64,000 nucleotides of DNA from Methanomethylovorans sp041447285. Lineage in GTDB: Archaea > Halobacteriota > Methanosarcinia > Methanosarcinales > Methanosarcinaceae. Both the position numbers and the translations under genes were made by a program. Positions 28,601 to 36,395 of the stretch are shown piece by piece. The DNA lies in NCBI RefSeq assembly GCF_041447285.1, contig NZ_JBGMEB010000018.1, forward strand, positions 34,955 through 98,954, read 5' to 3'. Positions within the stretch are counted from its first letter, which is position 1. Every line of letters starts with the position of its first letter. A model generated the notes under the pieces. The model saw only the letters and a list, made by a program, of their open reading frames with translations, made no database searches and was not told the DNA's origin.

Positions 28601-28965
28601 CAGGAAAAGTTAGCCTTGAGCTCGATACCGATGAGATTTACCTGGATATAGATAAAATCATACCCATTGGCCTTATAATAAACGAAGTTATTACAAATTC
28701 TCTGAAATATGCTTTTAACCCAGGTGAACAAGGTATTATCAGAGTTTCTTTTAAAGTTTCAGATACTTCGCTTATACTTACTATCAGCGATAACGGTAAA
28801 GGCATACCTGAAACTATCGATATCTTCAACACAGATTCTCTAGGTACGCAACTGGTCACTACTTTGGTAGAGCAACTGGGAGGAAAATTAGAGCTTGATA
28901 GAAGTTCAGGTACTAGGTTCATTATGACTTTTAAGAACTTCAAAAGCCTTTGTCATTCCAATTAG
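25630..28965 (+). CDS. Soluble multi-PAS/GAF sensor histidine kinase
   Basis: A 1111-residue cytoplasmic sensor with no membrane segment. Repeated PAS domains lie at about 1-120, 125-250, 365-480, 665-775 and 785-905; GAF-like regions lie at about 255-355 and 485-655 (WWGFIGFDDC). The kinase core is of the HisKA_2 type: KEIHHRVKNNLQVISSLLNLQ with phosphoacceptor His914 or His915, then an ATPase domain with NEVITNSLKYAF and DNGKGIP. No response regulator is encoded nearby, so the partner is unknown. The third PAS segment could bind a ligand or cofactor; nothing identifies it. The 3' end overlaps the convergent MFS gene by 26 bp. Confidence 0.92.
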   Translation: MDFRILADNSNDIVVAFNENMECLYANASMEQATGLSARQLIGKKLQEAEIPEDAVNYLEYKIQQTFLTGKGTEYEIQLQLSSKSGYHSWQWQLIPEKGSKGNTLTVFLVGRDITEKKQLIDAHFFARNRFYSLFENIVDIFFETDKKGTITYISPHVEKYGFQAEDIISTNILDIVIPEDREHVTRAYLKLKRYGRIFPVILRIKEKNGKVCWFESRCSRQKDANGTFLGITGILKDITDQKITEERLLKINQCLLAFTTDPLEAIDRLIATSAQLLGADHARYYWIGGHISHSQEKAITVSQKSYNIISKKISIGDEHISTIFLYFPHEYVFLQEDEWVLNTITAAIALEEKRRKSLEALRESENKYKIIFENSPIGIFYMDPSGKILNCNDELVRIIGSSKEFIQGLNILSVLSKNPSIKEGLNNILGGKPFKYRGEYISLFSGKTTPIEASLSTHVAEDGSILGGICTVQDISEHQEKEQVIQILEAVSLAASKFLQMGSSSENFNEVLAQLGKATDVSRLYIFQNEIEEDGTLLMSQKYEWVAHGISPQIDNPLLQRLPYRYAAPRWEKIMKRRYHIAGLIKDFPDEERESLGEQGILSLATVPIYVGKEWWGFIGFDDCKHEREWSMVEMDALWAAADTIGAAIHRQQIEAEVKKSQERQKKILEAVQAGVMLIDAKSHTIVDVNPVAMQFLGRKKEEMVGKVCHEFICPAEKGKCPITDQKQVIDSLERVLLTAKGERLPILKKAAYIELDDRQLIVESFLDLSHIKEAERALMESEEKFKTLFMSANDAIYIYDDMGGKIKEVNDIASDMLGYSRNELLGMSPRDFNAPEYAVMLPDRLKELKNRGHAIYETIYVDSSGKRIPVEVSSRVIEYNGQKAILTVARDITERKMAEEVQKKELLLKEIHHRVKNNLQVISSLLNLQARNFQEKDIKKAFAESQNRIRAMAIAHEKLYKSKDLENIDTVDYVKNLVNYLLQSNSIGTGKVSLELDTDEIYLDIDKIIPIGLIINEVITNSLKYAFNPGEQGIIRVSFKVSDTSLILTISDNGKGIPETIDIFNTDSLGTQLVTTLVEQLGGKLELDRSSGTRFIMTFKNFKSLCHSN

Positions 28966-30148
28966 GTTCAGAAACCTTATTCATTACTATTATCAGTGAA
29001 AAAGCCATCATGGCAGCACATACATAGAAAGGCATCGTAAAAGACACATATCCTCCAAGTAATCCCCCTATAAGAGGCCCAAAAGCCGTGCCTGCTGCCT
29101 GTGCACTGGTAATGAAGCTGACTCTCGAACTTATGGACGTCCCTCCTGCGATGTCTACTGCAAGAGCCATGACAGGTGTTTCCACGGCGGCCATACAAAG
29201 TCCCTGTACTGCACGCAATACTATAAGTTCCTCCACTCTGGTGACATATCCTAATCCAAGAACTACTGGTATATTGAGGAGTAAACCATATACTATCAGC
29301 TTTTTACGTCCATATCGGTCCGAAAGCACTCCCATGGGGGTTTGCAGTATTACTCTTGATATGACGTAGGCCGATACTGCAACGCTAAGTGACAGTTCTG
29401 AAGCTTGCAGACGAAATTCATATTCCGGAAGGAAGGCAAATATGATCATAATACCTACCATTATTATGAACATAGCTAGGGCCAGTGCATAGAACTGCGC
29501 TGTATCGGCATCATTCCTATTCAGTACTGTTTGTTTTTCATGCTGCTCATGCGTCTCGCCTACAAAAAATTGCACCAATAGCAAGCTTATCAGACCCAGC
29601 AGAGCACATAGGTAAAAACCAGCAGTATATCCGTAGTAAGTGGCTACAATTCCGCCAACCATTGCACCTATGCCATACCCAAATCCCCTCATACTTGAGT
29701 ATATACCAATGGCTCTGCCTCTTGTACTTGATGTTGAGAAGTGTGTCACCATTGCCACGATAGCCGGTACTGTGGCACCCACAGTTATGCTCTGTATCGC
29801 CCTTAACAATACAACATATTCGAACACATGAGCACGGGAATAAAGCAGTGAAGCTGCCATAAATCCCGCAAGGCCAATGATTACAAAAGGCTTCCTTTTA
29901 TCTAGCCTGTCAGACAACCTGCCTAAAAAGGGTTGGGAAAATGCATTAAAAATGCCATATACTGTGGTTACAATTCCCGCTTTTACCACATCAGGAATTT
30001 CAGGAGCAAAGATGCTATGTGTTTGCACGATGTAGAGTGGTATGAGAAAAGCAAGTATTCCTGTACCCAGGTCCTTGAAGAATTTGGAAATAGAAAGGAT
30101 GTAAAGCTTAGGGTCGAGTTTCTCATTGTCAGAATCATTTTCCACCAT
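28940..30148 (-). CDS. MFS transporter
   Basis: A 402-residue, twelve-helix major facilitator protein. Motif A copies occur in both halves (GRLSDRLDKRKPF and GVLSDRYGRKKLI), as in drug/proton antiporters. It is unlike the first MFS gene in this window (7217). Substrate unknown. A GGGC-type weak ribosome-binding site precedes the ATG. Its coding end overlaps the 3' end of the kinase gene by 26 bp on the opposite strand. Confidence 0.9.
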   Translation of the reverse strand: MVENDSDNEKLDPKLYILSISKFFKDLGTGILAFLIPLYIVQTHSIFAPEIPDVVKAGIVTTVYGIFNAFSQPFLGRLSDRLDKRKPFVIIGLAGFMAASLLYSRAHVFEYVVLLRAIQSITVGATVPAIVAMVTHFSTSSTRGRAIGIYSSMRGFGYGIGAMVGGIVATYYGYTAGFYLCALLGLISLLLVQFFVGETHEQHEKQTVLNRNDADTAQFYALALAMFIIMVGIMIIFAFLPEYEFRLQASELSLSVAVSAYVISRVILQTPMGVLSDRYGRKKLIVYGLLLNIPVVLGLGYVTRVEELIVLRAVQGLCMAAVETPVMALAVDIAGGTSISSRVSFITSAQAAGTAFGPLIGGLLGGYVSFTMPFYVCAAMMAFSLIIVMNKVSEPNWNDKGF

Positions 30149-30223
30149 CTAATGCCCTCTGCATATAAAACTCAGATCATATAGGACCACAAGTTATTCA
30201 ATTCTTCCTGCACAAGTATATTT

Positions 30224-31258
30224 ATGAATGAACCTGTTTTCCTGCGCAGGTATCAGCAAGTTGAGAAGAATGAACTGCTTCCAAGGTATAGGATAACCAG
30301 TTTAGTACCTGTATCATTCGAAAAAAACTCTTCTATGGAGGAACTATGGGATATTCATCAGATGAAGATGCAGGATTACCGGCAGCTTCTGGTATCGATA
30401 GATACTAATGGATATACTCCTCATCTTAGTGATCATAAATCTTCTCTTCTTGACCTGAAGGTTGCAATTATACAAAAGATGCTTGAAAATTGCTGTTTCT
30501 GCGAACGCAGATGCGGTGTTAACAGGAAAGAGAACCATAAGGGTTACTGTCGTGTCGGAGCTGTTTCAGGATATGCATCAGAATTCCTGCACACCGGCGA
30601 AGAGCCTGAACTTGTGCCTTCTCACACAATTTTCTTCGCAGGATGTGTATTTTCATGTATCTATTGCCAGAATTGGGATATAGCTACTCATCCGGAAACG
30701 GGTAAGATCGCTGATCCGCTGGAACTTGCTAAATTGATAGAAAAGCGCCATATGCAAGGATCAAAGAACGTGAACTTTGTCACTCCTACTCCACATCCGC
30801 ATACAGTGCTCAGAATTATCAGAAATTTGTCAGTAAACATCCCTGTTATCTGGAACTCTAACATGTATCATTCCAGGGAAGTAGCAGATTTGCTGGAAGG
30901 TGTTGTAGATGTTTATCTCGCTGACCTGAGATATGGTAACGACGAATGCGCTGATAAATATTCAAAAGTTAAAAATTACATGCAGGTGGTCACTGAAAAC
31001 CTGCTTAGAGCATATTCAGATGCAGAAATACTCCTGCGCCATCTGGTCTTACCCGGACATATTGATTGCTGTACAAGGCCTGCAGTGAAGTGGGTAGCAG
31101 AACGTATTCCTCATGTTCGGTTTAATTTGATGTTCCAGTATAGTCCACATTATCTTGCTTACAAATACCCAGAGATGAACAGACATCTTACTAAGCAGGA
31201 AATTGAAACGGCTGCGGAGATAGTACTCTCCGCTGGCCTCGAAGATGTGCTATTGTGA
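30224..31258 (+). CDS. PflX-type radical SAM protein (COG1313)
   Basis: A 344-residue radical SAM enzyme related to pyruvate formate-lyase activating proteins. The cluster-binding motif is C141-x3-C145-x2-C148 within FFAGCVFSCIYCQNW. An extra N-terminal cysteine cluster (CCFCERRCG around 90-98 and C109) resembles those of the PflX family. Its substrate is unknown and no formate-lyase is encoded nearby. It ends one base before the convergent lipoprotein gene. Confidence 0.9.
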   Translation: MNEPVFLRRYQQVEKNELLPRYRITSLVPVSFEKNSSMEELWDIHQMKMQDYRQLLVSIDTNGYTPHLSDHKSSLLDLKVAIIQKMLENCCFCERRCGVNRKENHKGYCRVGAVSGYASEFLHTGEEPELVPSHTIFFAGCVFSCIYCQNWDIATHPETGKIADPLELAKLIEKRHMQGSKNVNFVTPTPHPHTVLRIIRNLSVNIPVIWNSNMYHSREVADLLEGVVDVYLADLRYGNDECADKYSKVKNYMQVVTENLLRAYSDAEILLRHLVLPGHIDCCTRPAVKWVAERIPHVRFNLMFQYSPHYLAYKYPEMNRHLTKQEIETAAEIVLSAGLEDVLL

Positions 31259-31259
31259 C

Positions 31260-31619
31260 TTATTCCACTACTATTATACCGCCTTTTGTATAGGGATGTG
31301 TTGCAAGATAGCAATTGTATGTTCTGTTCTCATAGAACGTGTAGGTAAAGGTCATACCTTTGGTCAGAGTAGGGGACTGGAATGCACTGCTTTTGACAAT
31401 ATATGCCACAGAATCATTATTAGTCCACCGCACAGTATCCCCTCTGGAAATGGTAAGTGTTTGTGGATGGAAGTTATAATCGTCAATATAGATTTCCACG
31501 TATTCTATATCTTCAGCAGATGTATTGTTGCTAGTAACAGTCCCGTTCTCTTTATCCGCACATCCTGAAAATGCAAGAACAGCTATCAGCAAAATAGCTA
31601 CGAATAATTTATTTCTCAT
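31260..31619 (-). CDS. Cupredoxin-fold lipoprotein lacking canonical copper ligands
   Basis: A 119-residue exported protein starting at ATG 31619; a longer open frame upstream overlaps the ligase gene and is rejected. The lipobox AFSGC (cysteine 20) makes it membrane-anchored outside the cell. The body has the plastocyanin/azurin-like pattern (FHPQTLTISRGDTVRWTNND). Where blue copper proteins have the first His, it has Tyr (VAYIV). In the C-terminal ligand loop, Cys and His are present (CYLATHP) but the axial Met is Thr or Tyr. Copper binding is therefore doubtful. Confidence 0.82.
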   Translation of the reverse strand: MRNKLFVAILLIAVLAFSGCADKENGTVTSNNTSAEDIEYVEIYIDDYNFHPQTLTISRGDTVRWTNNDSVAYIVKSSAFQSPTLTKGMTFTYTFYENRTYNCYLATHPYTKGGIIVVE

Positions 31620-31692
31620 ATGTTTTGGGTTATGGTCTGATAGGTATAATAGTTTTTGAAACAAAAAGAAGCTATTGACTTTTTGCAGTTCC

Positions 31693-33378
31693 TCATTTAC
31701 GCTGTGTCCTGTACATATCCTCAAGACGTTCCAGCGTATCAACTTCTTCTATTGACTTATCATCCCTTACACGCACAAGTCTTGGAAAGCGCAATGCATA
31801 TCCGGATTCATAGTTTGTGCTCTTTTGTATCTCTTCAAAAGCCACTTCAAAGAGAACATGAGGTCTGATCTCCACAACAGTACCGGATTCTGAAATAATA
31901 TGTTCCTTGAAAAGTTCTGTTAATTCTGATAATTGTTCATCAGATATCCCGGTAGCCACCTTGCCCACAGGCAGGAATCTGCCAGTGTCAGGATCATGGC
32001 AGGCCAATGCATAAGAACCAAGAAAACTTGTTCTTCTGCCATAGCCCCATTCAGCTCCTACTACCACGAGGTCCAGTGTTTCCATAACTGGCTTTTTCTT
32101 AAGCCAGTTCTTTCCCCTTTTTCCGGGTGAATATGGAGAATCAGGGTTTTTTAGCATAATTCCCTCATGCCCTGCTTGAAGTGCCTGCTCATACATACTG
32201 TTTATCTCTGAGATTTCCGATGTTATCAGCTGGTTATCCACACGCACAAGATCACTGTTCTCTACTGATGATACAAGGAATTCTCGTCTCTTTTGAAGTG
32301 GAAGCTCTATTAGGCTTTCACCTTCAAGATACATTATATCAAAGAGATTAAGAGTTAAAGGTATGTGACGTACTTTGTTTTCCACGTCATATTTTCTTCT
32401 GAAGCGTTTGAGGATCTCCTGGAATGGTTTAGGTCTGCCATCTTCATCAATAGCAACTGCTTCACCGTCAAGTATCGCAGAATTGGCCTTTACAGCTTTC
32501 TTCACTGCAGATACGATATCAGGGAGTGAGTCTGTTATATTCTCAAGACGGCGGGAATAGAGGGTGATTTCATCACCATTTTTATGTATCTGCACTCTTG
32601 CCCCATCGAATTTCCATTCTGCTGCAACGATGCCCAGGTCTTTGATAGCTGTTTCTATATCAGGTGTTACCTGAGCAAGCATCAGTTTTATCGGTCTGCC
32701 TACCTTCAAGCCAAGATTTAAAAGGGCGTCATTGCCACCTTCCTTAGCAGTGACAGCCACAAGTCCCATGTCATTGGTGAGCATATAACTCCTCTCAACC
32801 GACTCCACAGGTACATCAAAAGCTTTTGCAATAGCATCCCTTACAATACCTTCACCCACGCCTATTCTCATATCTTCAATGGCAAGTCTGGCTATATACC
32901 CAACTTCGTCAGGAGATGCCGAATTAAAGAGGTATTGTAAATGCTTTATCCTGGAGGTCTGGGATCCTTTGCCAGTTGCACTAGCTATATTTCTGAACCT
33001 TTCGAATACCTCCATTATGCTAAGTTCCACAGGTGTGTCCAGGAAAGATGAGAAGGTAGCCTGCCCTTTAGATATTTTGCTCAGGGCTTTCACTGCGGTT
33101 TTACCTATATCGCCGGTTTCCCTTACTATATCTTCTATCTTTTTAACTGAAAGACCTGAAGATTTGGAAAGGGCATTGAGAAGAAGCCCTGTTCCCAAAC
33201 CGACCTCTTCATCGCTCCAGGCAGGGAATACCTCCCCCATGACAAAATGAGTGACAATCGGCAACTCTTCGCTTGTCACAAGGGAAAATAGTTCAGAGAC
33301 AAGAGCTGTCATATCCAAAGATCCGGATGTCTCTTCTATGACTTTACATACCCTGCAGAACTCCTTGAAGCTTGTCAT
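31693..33378 (-). CDS. lig: ATP-dependent DNA ligase
   Basis: Archaeal replicative-type DNA ligase, 561 residues. It seals nicks, for example between Okazaki fragments. The adenylated lysine is Lys256 in motif I (EWKFDGARVQIH). The N-terminal DNA-binding domain spans about 1-200, and SRRLENIT, LDGEAVAID and the late GVMLKNP-type motif (here GIMLKNPDSPY) with KRGKNWLKKKP follow in the nucleotidyltransferase and OB domains. It begins 13 bp downstream of the hom stop on the same strand. Confidence 0.95.
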   Translation of the reverse strand: MTSFKEFCRVCKVIEETSGSLDMTALVSELFSLVTSEELPIVTHFVMGEVFPAWSDEEVGLGTGLLLNALSKSSGLSVKKIEDIVRETGDIGKTAVKALSKISKGQATFSSFLDTPVELSIMEVFERFRNIASATGKGSQTSRIKHLQYLFNSASPDEVGYIARLAIEDMRIGVGEGIVRDAIAKAFDVPVESVERSYMLTNDMGLVAVTAKEGGNDALLNLGLKVGRPIKLMLAQVTPDIETAIKDLGIVAAEWKFDGARVQIHKNGDEITLYSRRLENITDSLPDIVSAVKKAVKANSAILDGEAVAIDEDGRPKPFQEILKRFRRKYDVENKVRHIPLTLNLFDIMYLEGESLIELPLQKRREFLVSSVENSDLVRVDNQLITSEISEINSMYEQALQAGHEGIMLKNPDSPYSPGKRGKNWLKKKPVMETLDLVVVGAEWGYGRRTSFLGSYALACHDPDTGRFLPVGKVATGISDEQLSELTELFKEHIISESGTVVEIRPHVLFEVAFEEIQKSTNYESGYALRFPRLVRVRDDKSIEEVDTLERLEDMYRTQRK

Positions 33379-33391
33379 TCGATCAGCTTTT

Positions 33392-34387
33392 TTAATTCAT
33401 GTAAATGGAAATAATGTCACTGAGAATGGCACTTGCAGTCTCTACTGACCCGGCGCCCCTGCCAACAACTGTTACAGGTCCCGCAAGGTCCGTTTGCAGT
33501 GAGGCTACATTCAGAGTTCCTCCAACTGCAAGTGGATGTCCTTTAGGAACCAGCCTCGGAGCTACCTGGATTCTCTGCCGGTTAACTTCTCCAATAAGTT
33601 TTACTACATATCCATTTGTCTCAGCAAGCATTAAAGCTTCAGGAGTGATGCGGGAAATGCCGGTGACATGTACATCTTCATATGCCACATTCATTCCGAA
33701 TATAGCATTTGCAAGAATCACAAGTTTGCATGCTGAATCTATGCCTTCTACATCATATGTAGGGTCTTTTTCTGCTATGCCTAATTCCTGTGCTTCTGCA
33801 AGCATAAGTTCATAGGTTGCATGCTCTTCCATCATGCGGGTAAGAATATAGTTACAAGTACCATTGAAAATGCCTTCTATACTTATAACTTCGTTACCAG
33901 CAAGAGTATCCCTCACAAGGTTAAGTAAAGGCATTGCACCTCCGGCAGTTGCCTCAAACCTAAAAGCACATCCGCATTTAGAAGCTAGTGCTGAGAGCTC
34001 ATTATATTTTAATGCAAGCGGACCTTTATTGGATGTTACAACATGTCTTTTTTTATTGAAGGCCATTATCATGTTCTGCAGACCCACACCGCCTGTATTA
34101 ATGTTAGTAGGTGTTGTTTCTATGACAAGATCATGGTCTACATCACGAATAATGTCATGACCCGTGGTATTTGCATCGCCTACAATTCCTTCAGATACTT
34201 TACGCTCAAGGACATGGGCAAGGTCCAGGCCATTCATGTTGACTACAGAAGTTTTTGAGTCAGCAACTGCAACAACCTTAATATCAAGGCCCATTGACCT
34301 TAATTCTTCATTTTTACGAAGCAATACTTTTGCAACTCCCTGCCCAACAGAACCAAAACCAATGATTGATGCCTTTATTGTTTTCAT
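33392..34387 (-). CDS. hom: Homoserine dehydrogenase
   Basis: NAD(P)-dependent reduction of aspartate semialdehyde to homoserine, in threonine and methionine synthesis. The start is ATG 34387 (331 residues), with a GTGAGG site; an upstream in-frame start would overlap the ACT gene. The Rossmann motif GFGSVGQGVAK is near the N-terminus, and catalytic lysine-containing segments around EKDPTYDVEGIDSACKLVILAN are present. The enzyme lacks its own regulatory ACT domain. The gene immediately upstream encodes a separate ACT protein that probably supplies it. Confidence 0.95.
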   Translation of the reverse strand: MKTIKASIIGFGSVGQGVAKVLLRKNEELRSMGLDIKVVAVADSKTSVVNMNGLDLAHVLERKVSEGIVGDANTTGHDIIRDVDHDLVIETTPTNINTGGVGLQNMIMAFNKKRHVVTSNKGPLALKYNELSALASKCGCAFRFEATAGGAMPLLNLVRDTLAGNEVISIEGIFNGTCNYILTRMMEEHATYELMLAEAQELGIAEKDPTYDVEGIDSACKLVILANAIFGMNVAYEDVHVTGISRITPEALMLAETNGYVVKLIGEVNRQRIQVAPRLVPKGHPLAVGGTLNVASLQTDLAGPVTVVGRGAGSVETASAILSDIISIYMN

Positions 34388-34397
34388 GTTTAAAACC

Positions 34398-34904
34398 TCA
34401 CAGGATCTCACTCTCAATCGGCTCTATCAGCACAAGGTCTTTCTTAATAGCAATTGATCTGAGTAATGATATAGCATCTTTCAATTCTTTTTTCCCTACC
34501 GCATCAATCTTGAAGGAGGCAGAAGATGATTTATTTATACTAGGCATTGAAAGGTGAAGTTCCACTACTTCTGCATATCCTGTCTTATCAATTGTATCAA
34601 TAGTATCTTCTAGGTCCGTGTGTACTATATGGCCAATAAGTACGACTGTTCCCTTTTCGAGATATTTTTCCTCATTTACCCGAATTACTCCTACGCCGAG
34701 GTTTTCCAGCTTTCTGATAAGAGGAGATACGTTAAAGGCGTCTGTCTCAAATACTACCTGGACAGGAATAGTGCCACGGGGCGTTCTTTTCTCATGATGA
34801 TGTACCACAGAGACAAGGTTACCCTTGAACTCAGATATTGGTTTTAGTGCCTGCACCAGTTGCCCTGGAGCATCCTGTAATTCTATATCCATAGAAACTC
34901 GCAT
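34398..34904 (-). CDS. ACT domain amino-acid-sensing protein
   Basis: A 168-residue protein with two ACT-like halves (residues about 1-75 and 90-165), beginning MRVSMDIELQDAPGQLVQALKPI. ACT domains bind amino acids and regulate biosynthetic enzymes. It ends ten bases before the homoserine dehydrogenase start on the same strand. The natural inference is that it regulates that enzyme, replacing the ACT domain fused to it in bacteria. Ligand not known. Confidence 0.85.
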   Translation of the reverse strand: MRVSMDIELQDAPGQLVQALKPISEFKGNLVSVVHHHEKRTPRGTIPVQVVFETDAFNVSPLIRKLENLGVGVIRVNEEKYLEKGTVVLIGHIVHTDLEDTIDTIDKTGYAEVVELHLSMPSINKSSSASFKIDAVGKKELKDAISLLRSIAIKKDLVLIEPIESEIL

Positions 34905-34966
34905 CAGGTTGCCTCGTTTGATTTGAAATGAATATTAATCTCGAAAAGCATAGGTACTTAAAGCAA

Positions 34967-35779
34967 TTATAAATTTTGGTGATCGTTCTCTTTAAGGACT
35001 ATAATGTTGCCTCTGCCTTTCTTGAATTTCTCTACAATACCTCTATTTTCAAGATCTGACACCATTAGACTTACTTTCGCTTCAGAGTAACTCATTTTAC
35101 TGCGAAGATCTCTTTGCGTTATACGTCCACCGTTGTTCTTGATTATATCAACTACTTGTTGAAGATCATGTGGCAATGAAGTTCCATCATCTGTTAAGGT
35201 TTCCTGATCTGTATATTCAAAATCATATAATCTGGTTTCAGGTTCGTTTTTCTGCGATGCTTTTCTCTTCGTTAATGCAAAAGCAGCTATTGTGCCAACA
35301 ATAACTATAGCGCCCGCAGCTATCAGATAAACCGTGGTTTTAGATTCATTTCCATCCAGAATAAGAGATTTATTTTCAAGTCCTGTTGTAATTTCTGTAA
35401 GATCACTATCATTTAAGCTGCCTTTAGGATAAGCTGGCAGAAGCAACATGTCAAGAAGATAATCTCCACCGTCAGTAATATTGAGATTTTCTTCTGCGTA
35501 ATATACCAATTCCCCATCCTCATAATAACTTGCATTGAGCAGGTAGATTCCCACTGGCAGATCAAAGGAGTACAGGCCGTATTTCGCTACTTGTGACTGA
35601 GGAGGTGTGGAATTGACTTCAACAATCGTATTCTCCAGAAGCTTAAATGTTTCCCATTCATATATAGCTCCATGGACAGTTGCTACTTCTGCGGCTGATG
35701 TTGTTTGAATAAAAAGCAAACATAAGATTGCAACTATCAATAAGTTACGTATTTTAGTTATAGTTTTTTTGAAAGGCAC
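34967..35779 (-). CDS. Membrane-anchored winged-helix protein
   Basis: A 270-residue protein starting at GTG. It has a signal peptide (1-30, ending TTSAA), an extracellular beta-sandwich like a carboxypeptidase-regulatory domain (about 31-115), one membrane helix (about 150-170, VYLIAAGAIVIVGTIAAFAL) and a cytoplasmic C-terminal winged helix-turn-helix (210-270, ending ENRGIVEKFKKGRGNIIVL). This layout is a one-component system that could carry an outside signal to DNA. It is divergent from the cysteine-rich gene at 35992. Confidence 0.82.
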   Translation of the reverse strand: MPFKKTITKIRNLLIVAILCLLFIQTTSAAEVATVHGAIYEWETFKLLENTIVEVNSTPPQSQVAKYGLYSFDLPVGIYLLNASYYEDGELVYYAEENLNITDGGDYLLDMLLLPAYPKGSLNDSDLTEITTGLENKSLILDGNESKTTVYLIAAGAIVIVGTIAAFALTKRKASQKNEPETRLYDFEYTDQETLTDDGTSLPHDLQQVVDIIKNNGGRITQRDLRSKMSYSEAKVSLMVSDLENRGIVEKFKKGRGNIIVLKENDHQNL

Positions 35780-35930
35780 GGTTTTATATTAAATTCCAAT
35801 ATATGTAAATCTTTTCCAAGACCTTGTATCTGGGTGTTCATAAAGTTTATTCAAGTAAAATCAAGCCCATACCTCCTTAGAATTATCTTCGCATGAAGTG
35901 AAAGTGTCCCTAAAGTAAAGTATGCTTTTA

Positions 35931-35944
35931 TTCGAATATTCGAA
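35931..35944. promoter_or_regulatory. Perfect 14-bp palindrome, possible operator
   Basis: TTCGAATATTCGAA is a perfect palindrome about 50 bases before the cysteine-rich gene and about 150 bases before the membrane regulator, in the divergent spacer. It is a plausible binding site for a dimeric winged-helix regulator. It may also be chance in AT-rich DNA. Confidence 0.4.
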
Positions 35945-35991
35945 CATAGTGTTTGACGAAAAACGTCTGATGTAAAAAAGGAGAAGTATAA

Positions 35992-36255
35992 ATGAGAACC
36001 ATACAAAAGATAGCATACGTTTCCGTTGCACTCCTGATTGTCAGCATGCTGGCGATTGGAGCAGTTTCTGCAAAAGCCGGAGAAGGCGGAAATGGAAAGA
36101 TGTTGAATAATAATGGTGATTGTATCTGTGATGGGGTTTGCCCAAATGCTGGTGACTGTCCAAATGATGGCCAATGCGTGAACACAGGAGTATGTATACC
36201 TAATAATTATGGTGCCGACAACGTTCCTAATGACTATAATTATGGCAACAACTAA
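35992..36255 (+). CDS. Small secreted six-cysteine protein
   Basis: An 87-residue protein with a signal peptide (about 1-26, ending VSA). Its mature part has six cysteines spaced in repeats of the form G-D-C-P-N-x-G-x-C, then a tail rich in Asn, Tyr and Gly. No family recognised. Six paired cysteines suggest disulphides or metal binding outside the cell. A strong AAGGAG site precedes the ATG by eight bases. The palindrome at 35931 lies in its upstream region. Confidence 0.75.
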   Translation: MRTIQKIAYVSVALLIVSMLAIGAVSAKAGEGGNGKMLNNNGDCICDGVCPNAGDCPNDGQCVNTGVCIPNNYGADNVPNDYNYGNN

Positions 36256-36395
36256 GTAATTTGTTTAATGTATAGTCTCTGTTGATCATGCAGAATATCT
36301 GATTTGTTTTATTTTGGATTTCTGCAGGATCGCTAATTTATTGAATACGTTAAAATCCATAAATATATATGCAAGGGGAGATAAAAACGAAAACC

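Noticed and set aside
30224..31258. The radical SAM gene as a partner of the MEMO gene at 40-840 (AmmeMemoRadiSam)
   Set aside because: It is of the PflX type, 30 kb away, and no AMMECR1 gene is nearby.
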